Below are positions 7,817-12,615 of a stretch of 14,180 bases of DNA, piece by piece; positions within the stretch are counted from its first letter, which is position 1; every line of letters starts with the position of its first letter. Source of the stretch: Microcaldota archaeon (lineage in GTDB: Archaea; Micrarchaeota; Micrarchaeia; Micrarchaeales; Micrarchaeaceae). Made by a program: the position numbers and the translations under genes. Below the pieces are notes generated by a model. The model was not told the DNA's origin. It made no database searches and saw only the letters and a list, made by a program, of their open reading frames with translations. The stretch is taken from assembly GCA_021819045.1 (NCBI GenBank), contig JAKASM010000003.1:1-14180 (forward strand), in the 5' to 3' direction.

Positions 7817-7826
7817 TTTATATATC
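7817..7826 (+). promoter_or_regulatory. TATA box for the DEAD-box helicase
   Basis: TTTATATATC is a near-ideal archaeal TATA element, and a second one (CATATAAAAA) lies at 7801-7810. Initiation about 25 bases downstream, near 7848, predicts a leader of about 100 bases, long for archaea. Confidence 0.5.
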
Positions 7827-7894
7827 TAATCTACCAAGTAGTAGCAGTTTGAAAGGAAGGAAAGCAAGCTTATTCTACAATACCTAGGGTTCAT

Positions 7895-7926
7895 GTCCGA
7901 ATAAGCGGTTTCCGCTCTAGACGGAC
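7895..7926 (+). promoter_or_regulatory. Hairpin in the helicase mRNA leader
   Basis: GTCCG 7895-7899 pairs with CGGAC 7922-7926, and inside it AGCGG 7904-7908 pairs with CCGCT 7912-7916 around a TTT loop. The two-part stem ends 23 bases before the helicase ATG, just ahead of its ribosome binding site. It may regulate translation, for example autoregulation by the RNA helicase or cold sensing; that role is inferred. Confidence 0.45.
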
Positions 7927-7949
7927 TTACAATCAAGAAAGGTAAGCAT

Positions 7950-9281
7950 ATGGAAGGTTTCGAAAAATTCTCCTTAAAGAAGGAAATAATGGAAGCAATA
8001 AGAGAGATAGGCTTTAACGAGCCTACCGAAGTTCAGGCAAAGGCAATACCAGAAATACTCGCAGGGAAAGATGTAGTTGTAAGGTCCAAGACAGGATCCG
8101 GAAAGACCGCAGCCTTTCTAATACCGATACTGCAGAACCTCCATCACCACCAGGGCCATGGGGTTGAGGCGCTAATAGTGGCCCCGACAAGGGAACTCGC
8201 ATTGCAGATAGAGAGCGTAGCAAATAAGCTTGCTAAGTTTACAGGGGTAAAAACTACAGTAGTCTATGGAGGGGTCTCCACAATGCCTCAGGCAGAGAGG
8301 ATTAGGCATGGCGCAAGGATAGTAGTCGGCACTCCTGGCAGGATAATAGATCTTATGGAGCAAAGGCATCTGGATCTCAGCAGGGTAAAGTTTGCAGTGT
8401 TGGATGAAGCAGACATAATGCTCGATATGGGCTTTATAGATGATATAAGGCTGATACTCAGCAAGACCCCGAAGTCAAAGCAGACAATGCTGTTCTCTGC
8501 AACAATGCCGCAGAAGATAATAGACATAGCCAGGGAGCAGATGAGGGATAGTATAAACATAGGAGTGGGGGATGAGGAGCAGCTTGCCGTTACCTCTATT
8601 GAGAATCTTTATACTGTGGTAGACAATTCATATAAATTCTCCACTTTACTGGCATACCTGAGCGAGAGATCTCCAAAAAAGTCTGTAGTATTTGCAAGGA
8701 CGCAGAGAAGCGCAGACATTTTATATCGGCTGCTGAAAGATCAAGGGTATAATCCCGTGCTCCTGCATGGGGGAATTACGCAAGCCAGGAGGGAGATTGC
8801 AATGGGATCGTTCAGGAGGAACGAGAACGGCATGCTCATAGCGACAAATGTCGCAGCCAGAGGAATCGATGTAAAAGATATAAGCGATATAATAAACTTC
8901 GATGCTCCAGACGAGCCAACAGTGTATATACACAGGATAGGAAGATCAGCAAGAATGGGAAAGAACGGAAGGGCATTCACGATATTCTCAAGGGACCAGC
9001 ACGGCCTCATAGGCGCAATAGAGAGGTTTGCCGGAGTCAGCATGCGCAGGATAGATGTGGATAGTAGAAAGTTCGGAAGGATAAATTATGGAGAATATAT
9101 ACGGGCGTCAAAAGGCTACAGCGAAATTAGGCCTAGAAGATGGGAAGGCCGAGAGGATATGCATGCAGGGCAGAGAGGATATGGCGCGCATGGCAGCAGG
9201 GAAAGATATGGACCAAAGCACCACGGAGAGGGAAGGTTTAGGCCCAGGTTTCAGAAAAGGTATGGGGGTAATAGAAAATAA
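7950..9281 (+). CDS. DEAD-box ATP-dependent RNA helicase
   Basis: This superfamily 2 helicase unwinds or remodels RNA using ATP, for example in ribosome assembly or cold adaptation. Of 443 residues, the two RecA-like domains fill about 1-370. Motifs in order are a Q motif near GFNEPTEVQ with Gln29, motif I SKTGSGKT at 46-53, Ia PTRELALQ near 79, GG near 107, TPGR near 128, DEAD at 152-155, SAT at 183-185, the ATNVAARGID region near 298-307, and motif VI HRIGRSAR at 328-335. The usual motif I Ala and motif VI Thr-Gly are replaced by Ser and Ser-Ala. The last roughly 65 residues are rich in Arg, Gly, Tyr and His, a flexible RNA-binding tail. The ATG at 7950 has GGTAAG three bases upstream. The leader is long and structured. 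Confidence 0.96.
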   Translation: MEGFEKFSLKKEIMEAIREIGFNEPTEVQAKAIPEILAGKDVVVRSKTGSGKTAAFLIPILQNLHHHQGHGVEALIVAPTRELALQIESVANKLAKFTGVKTTVVYGGVSTMPQAERIRHGARIVVGTPGRIIDLMEQRHLDLSRVKFAVLDEADIMLDMGFIDDIRLILSKTPKSKQTMLFSATMPQKIIDIAREQMRDSINIGVGDEEQLAVTSIENLYTVVDNSYKFSTLLAYLSERSPKKSVVFARTQRSADILYRLLKDQGYNPVLLHGGITQARREIAMGSFRRNENGMLIATNVAARGIDVKDISDIINFDAPDEPTVYIHRIGRSARMGKNGRAFTIFSRDQHGLIGAIERFAGVSMRRIDVDSRKFGRINYGEYIRASKGYSEIRPRRWEGREDMHAGQRGYGAHGSRERYGPKHHGEGRFRPRFQKRYGGNRK

Positions 9282-9340
9282 GATCTAATCCGGCTGTGCT
9301 GCGGATAATGTTGGACGCGAAATTGAGCCCAGGCTTCAGA

Positions 9341-9353
9341 GCCCTGAGAGGGC
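9341..9353 (+). terminator. Hairpin downstream of the helicase gene
   Basis: GCCCT and AGGGC pair around a three-base loop, 60 bases after the helicase stop codon. There is no T-run right after it, so it may be an mRNA 3' stabilising stem rather than a terminator. The rest of 9282-9434 shows nothing else. Confidence 0.25.
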
Positions 9354-9434
9354 AGGCCGATATCAAAGCCAAATCCTAAACGCCATGCAACGCAATCGCA
9401 GATTTGATCAGTACTTCAATAGTATTCGCATCGC

Positions 9435-9798
9435 TTATTTTATCCTTTTTATTATAAGGACCTCGCTAAATATGTTTGGCACGTCTAGTTCATTAAACTC
9501 CCTTGTTTTGAATTTTTTTCCACCATATGAAAATGTTTTCTTAGCATAGATATCTATTCCTTCTTTATCGAAAAAGTCCCAAAAGTTGCTTATGGAAAAG
9601 CCACTCGTTTCCAGCGTGTCGCCAACATTGAGGCGCATTATTGCTTTTTTCACGTACCTTTTCAGTATGTCCAGAGTTACCTGCCCCGTAGGAAGCTTTA
9701 TCCTATCATAAACCTTTGCCCTGAGGCGTTTAACTCTAAAATATAAGCCCGGAGAGGGCAGTCGTAGTAGCGGTTACCTTTGCCTCTGTTTTTGACAT
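9435..9798 (-). CDS. Unidentified 120-aa protein with an apparent +1 frameshift
   Basis: I do not recognise the family. The body, from GTG at 9653, is an open frame of 72 residues rich in Lys and Phe. However, the same frame stays open much further upstream (RVKRLRAKVYDRIKLP, then GQVTLDILKRY) with no start codon. A proper start lies in another frame: ATG 9798, preceded by GGTGAT at 9803-9808 and by a TATA box at 9829-9838, and encoding MSKTEAKVTATTTALSGLIF before TAG at 9736. The 364-base span is exactly one base too long for one frame. A single-base slip at the TTTT/TAG site (9736-9741) joins the parts into 120 residues. So it is a one-base insertion, a sequencing error in a T4 run, or programmed +1 frameshifting. 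The protein is predicted basic with two or three short helices and a C-terminal beta strand ending SEVLIIKRIK. Confidence 0.6.
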
Positions 9799-9813
9799 CG
9801 GTATCACCATGAA

Positions 9814-9839
9814 GTATATATACCTCGTATTTATATAAA
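9814..9839. promoter_or_regulatory. Paired divergent TATA boxes
   Basis: Two TATA elements lie five bases apart. GTATATATAC (9814-9823, a perfect palindrome) is 24 bases before the plus-strand ATG at 9847, ideal for a leaderless AbrB-like mRNA. ATTTATATAAA (9829-9839), read on the minus strand, lies about 35 bases before the ATG at 9798 and would start an mRNA just ahead of that gene's GGTGAT site. The AbrB-like protein could bind here to control both genes; that is inferred. Confidence 0.5.
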
Positions 9840-9846
9840 AGCATCC

Positions 9847-10071
9847 ATGGAATCCGAGAAGCCAAGTTTTACTCTCGTAAAGCGAAGAATTCACAAGGTT
9901 GTAGCTAGGGATCATACGAGGGTAATAAAGCTAGGAAACGGGCAGTTTATCGTTACTATACTCAGGGAGCTATGCCGCTGGAAGCACGTCAATAAAGGAA
10001 CGCTCTTAAAATGGCAAGACGGCGGTGGTAATAGGCTTATTGTGGAGGTAATGCCTGATAACAGCGGTTAA
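9847..10071 (+). CDS. AbrB/SpoVT-like DNA-binding protein
   Basis: The 74-residue protein has an N-terminal basic arm (1-24) and a looped-hinge AbrB domain at about 25-70. The visible signature is RVIKLGNGQFIVTILREL, then a short helix, VNKGTLLKWQ, and RLIVEVM. Family members dimerise into swapped beta barrels that bind DNA; small archaeal ones act as transcription regulators or antitoxins. A Leu replaces the Pro usual in the VTIPREL turn. The ATG at 9847 has no ribosome binding site but lies 24 bases after a palindromic TATA box, so the mRNA is probably leaderless. A hairpin begins in its last codons. It is divergent from the frameshifted gene and borders the repeat-rich edge of the AT-rich island. 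No toxin partner lies downstream on its strand, so a regulator role is likelier than antitoxin. Confidence 0.75.
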   Translation: MESEKPSFTLVKRRIHKVVARDHTRVIKLGNGQFIVTILRELCRWKHVNKGTLLKWQDGGGNRLIVEVMPDNSG

Positions 10072-10092
10072 ATAAAGGCTATTTTTAACCGC
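10064..10092 (+). terminator. Inverted repeat at the end of the AbrB-like gene
   Basis: GCGGTTAAA 10064-10072 pairs with TTTAACCGC 10084-10092, nine base pairs around an 11-base loop, spanning the stop codon at 10069-10071. A T5 run enters the 3' arm. It may end transcription or serve as a protein site; another copy of TAACCGC occurs at 10217-10223. Confidence 0.45.
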
Positions 10093-10107
10093 AGATTTTG
10101 CTATATA

Positions 10108-10163
10108 AGAGGTATAAGGAGGTATACCACATATACATTGTTTAAACAAGTGTATCTCTGGTA
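10108..10163. repeat. Repeat-rich intergenic patch with near-palindrome
   Basis: Two direct copies of GAGGTATA occur ten bases apart (10110-10126 region), the second inside palindrome GGTATACC, and a further GGTATA lies at 10160. Next to them is an inverted repeat, 10133-10143 with 10144-10155, eleven pairs with one bulged G and TTGTTTAAACAA as its perfect core; TTTAAACA recurs at about 10169-10176. No coding frame fits. The patch lies between the AbrB-like gene and the 3' end of the minus-strand operon, so operator or island-boundary roles are both possible. Confidence 0.5.
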
Positions 10164-10223
10164 TATCATTTAAACATGCTATGGGTGTGCAGGCAGCCAT
10201 GCACTAAGCGTTGGTTATAACCG

Positions 10224-10898
10224 CTATTTCTTACCCTTCCTGACCTGTTTATTAGGGGAATTTGCCTGCTTTACAGAACCTGCTTCTAGGACTGCTTTAA
10301 AATCGTAGTCAGGTTTCTGGTATGAAGTCTCGACCCCCATCGTTGTCGAAGTAAGCCCAGTAGGATTTGCCCGATAATTATTTTGCTGGTCTATAAATGA
10401 TTTCCAGATTATCTTTAATGCAAATTCCCATCCTTTCCCTTGATCGTAGAATAAGTCAAATATCGGCTCTGAGTCTATATTAGAAAGATAGTCGAGTTGG
10501 GTAAACCCAATAATCTTCACAACAGAGGACATTGGCATTATAGTCATAGGCGTTGGAGCAAATTTGTGGTCTTTCAAGCTAAATGCTTCATTAGGTTCTG
10601 GTATGGGTACACTATCTAAGTCCATTTGTTGATGGTAGAATGCCTTATTATTGGACAATATTAAACCAAATCTAAGTGCCTTTGTATGAACTCCTGTGTT
10701 TGCTACCGAAAGAGGTAGAATTAATACATCGTTCTTAATTCCACCAAGATACTGAGTAGCACCGATAAAGGTTGGTCTCGAGAAGATTAACTTGCCATTT
10801 CGCATGTACTGATAAAAGAACGTGAACAAAGACACCATAAAGGCTGCAATAGCAACAACTGCAACAGAGTTGTTTACAATATATGTTATAATGCCCAT
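10224..10898 (-). CDS. Membrane-anchored protein of unknown function
   Basis: I do not recognise a family. From the ATG at 10898 the protein has 224 residues. An upstream TTG at 10907 would add three residues but lacks a ribosome binding site, so the ATG is preferred. One hydrophobic helix spans roughly 7-31 (NSVAVVAIAAFMVSLFTFF) and is followed by Arg and Lys, which suggests a cytoplasmic C-terminal part. The remaining roughly 190 residues form a soluble domain that looks beta-rich, with short strands such as DVLILPLSVANTG, like many membrane-tethered accessory domains. The end is basic (NKQVRKGKK). It is the last gene of the four-gene operon, 21 bases after the PIN gene. It could be a membrane effector or a sensor anchor; nothing in it decides this. 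Confidence 0.75.
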   Translation of the reverse strand: MGIITYIVNNSVAVVAIAAFMVSLFTFFYQYMRNGKLIFSRPTFIGATQYLGGIKNDVLILPLSVANTGVHTKALRFGLILSNNKAFYHQQMDLDSVPIPEPNEAFSLKDHKFAPTPMTIMPMSSVVKIIGFTQLDYLSNIDSEPIFDLFYDQGKGWEFALKIIWKSFIDQQNNYRANPTGLTSTTMGVETSYQKPDYDFKAVLEAGSVKQANSPNKQVRKGKK

Positions 10899-10919
10899 AT
10901 AATTCAACTTTATTTAGAC

Positions 10920-11420
10920 CTATCTCTTCTCTAACGTCATACTAAACTCTTGATTAAGAAATTCAGCAAGACTCAAGCATTCGATATTATATTCTTTAGC
11001 GATCGCTGGTATATGGGTATCTTTAGTTTTGGTTTCGTCAGTTATTATTGTTTTTATAGTTAAACTTCTACTAGAATTTCCCAAAGCAAGAGCTATAACA
11101 AATGGATCAGCCCATTCACCACTTTTACTCACTGCTATCCAATTAGAATGTTTCTGCATTATTTTTGTTACGATTCTTATATGGAAGTTAGTAGTCTTCA
11201 GAAACATTGTGCTATTCGATCTTACCCAATTTCCAAATCTGTCTGGGTTAGGTAATAGGTGCAATTCTTTCCGCACTTGCTCTGGAGCAATTAACTGCCT
11301 ATTTTTACACATTAAACCCATTTGTTCTAAGATGGGCTCAAATAACTTACCTAAAGGTATTACGTGCTTCTGGACTTCAATTAATGAACTAGTATCTATA
11401 ACGTATTCACTATTTGTCAA
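10920..11420 (-). CDS. PIN-domain protein, DUF4411 type (probable toxin-like RNase)
   Basis: PIN domains are metal-dependent RNases and are the toxin part of many archaeal toxin-antitoxin pairs. The 166 residues carry the expected acidic residues: Asp9 in YVIDTSSLIE, Glu52 in VRKELH, Asp105 in EWADPFVIALAL and Asp128 in IITDET, followed by IPAIAKEYNIECLSLAEFL. The ADPFVIALA and IITDE arrangement is that of DUF4411, a PIN-like family often found beside Xre-ImmA proteins. The TTG start at 11420 is supported by CGTGAG three bases upstream (11424-11429), squeezed into the 9-base gap after the stop codon of the HTH-ImmA gene. Tight spacing implies co-translation with that gene, its likely antitoxin or regulator. 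All catalytic acids seem present, so it is probably active. Confidence 0.88.
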   Translation of the reverse strand: MTNSEYVIDTSSLIEVQKHVIPLGKLFEPILEQMGLMCKNRQLIAPEQVRKELHLLPNPDRFGNWVRSNSTMFLKTTNFHIRIVTKIMQKHSNWIAVSKSGEWADPFVIALALGNSSRSLTIKTIITDETKTKDTHIPAIAKEYNIECLSLAEFLNQEFSMTLEKR

Positions 11421-11429
11421 ATACTCACG

Positions 11430-12611
11430 TTAGGTCTCGATGTATTTTTCATATGCTTTGATACCTATCCCCAAATAATCTAGGGCTTCAGCAGTAGTTA
11501 TTGCTCTCTTATTTGCGTTTTCTTTTATTAAATTCACAAATGCCTTTCCTCTGGCATTGATCTTCTTTTTAGCAATAGCTGGGTGTACTAATTTAGCTTT
11601 CAAGCCTTCTTTGATTGTTAAAGCCTCTTTTCGTTTTTTAGCTGTAAGTGCTATCTCTTCTATCTTCTCTAGTTTTTCCTTATATGCTTTCTTATAGTTG
11701 TCATAATAATATGGCTTGTTTATTATATGTAGGTTATAAAGTCTGAAGAGAGAAGCTGCTTTGCTTACCTTGTATTTTCTACGCATATGGGCAAGTAACT
11801 TATCTACGTTGCCTCCCTCATACTTAAAGTCCTTTTCTATCGCTTCTTTGGGCAATAAACATGTAGCCGCAAATTCATTACACCAGTTTTCAGTTTTGGC
11901 TTCTGTGCTTTGTGATTCTAAGTATTTCTCTTGAAGACACATACCATTTTCACGAAGCAAGACATGAGCATATTCATGCATTAGTGTGAAGATCCTAGCT
12001 TCTGGTATATCCTTAGAGTTTACAACAATTACAGATGGATTTGTTGAGAGGGCAAATCCTCTAAAGTCATTTATTGGTGCATCTAAGAGAAATACAAATA
12101 TATTTTTACTTTCTATCTGTTCTCTTAGTCTCCTAAACAAGTCTTTCGAATCAATAGATGATTGTTGCAATACTTCAAGATTTAAATCGGCTCTTACTGA
12201 TGAAGATAACCTATTCATATCCTCTTCCATATCTATTTGGTTTACTTTAGGATTCAATTCTTTGTTTAAATTTTCTAGTAGCTCCTTGCTTATCATTTGC
12301 AGTCTTAATATTTCCCTTCTGCCCACCACAGCCTGTCTAGGAATTTCGCCATTGTTAACTAGTCTGAAATTGGATATCTTTTGTTCTTTAGGCGGCTCAG
12401 GAATCAAAAATGCAGCTAGGGGCCTTTTAAGGACGTTTGCCAGCTTCTTTAGTTCTCTTAGGTTGGGTTTCTCACTCCCGTCTAGCCATTTCTGAAGCTT
12501 GTTAGTACTTAGAGATTTACTTAAAGTCTTCGTATCTCTGCCGTCATTCTCTATGAGCCATCTAAGTACTGCTGGATTTATCATTATTGAGTCATATTCA
12601 CTCGTTTTCAT
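11430..12611 (-). CDS. Xre-family HTH protein fused to ImmA/IrrE metallopeptidase
   Basis: The 393-residue protein has an N-terminal Xre-like helix-turn-helix (about 12-70) ending in RPLAAFLIPEPPKEQKISNFR, a linker helix region, and an ImmA/IrrE (DUF955, COG2856) zinc peptidase domain at about 140-300. The peptidase motif is HEYAH at 212-216 with a downstream ENWCNEFAATCLLP segment near 241-254 that should supply the third ligand. In related systems the peptidase cleaves a repressor, or itself, in response to a signal, and HTH-ImmA proteins act as antitoxin or regulator for a neighbouring toxin. A Lys-rich extension of about 90 residues (305-393) is unusual and unrecognised. The ATG at 12611 follows the upstream stop codon by 4 bases, so it is co-transcribed with the NOV_C gene and the PIN gene. 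Confidence 0.92.
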   Translation of the reverse strand: MKTSEYDSIMINPAVLRWLIENDGRDTKTLSKSLSTNKLQKWLDGSEKPNLRELKKLANVLKRPLAAFLIPEPPKEQKISNFRLVNNGEIPRQAVVGRREILRLQMISKELLENLNKELNPKVNQIDMEEDMNRLSSSVRADLNLEVLQQSSIDSKDLFRRLREQIESKNIFVFLLDAPINDFRGFALSTNPSVIVVNSKDIPEARIFTLMHEYAHVLLRENGMCLQEKYLESQSTEAKTENWCNEFAATCLLPKEAIEKDFKYEGGNVDKLLAHMRRKYKVSKAASLFRLYNLHIINKPYYYDNYKKAYKEKLEKIEEIALTAKKRKEALTIKEGLKAKLVHPAIAKKKINARGKAFVNLIKENANKRAITTAEALDYLGIGIKAYEKYIET

Positions 12612-12615
12612 ATAA

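Noticed and set aside
10116..10173. AAGGAGG followed by a possible TTG start of an 11-codon peptide (MFKQVYLWYII).
   Set aside because: The spacing to the TTG is about 14 bases, unlike the 3-base register of other genes, and the stretch is better explained by repeats.
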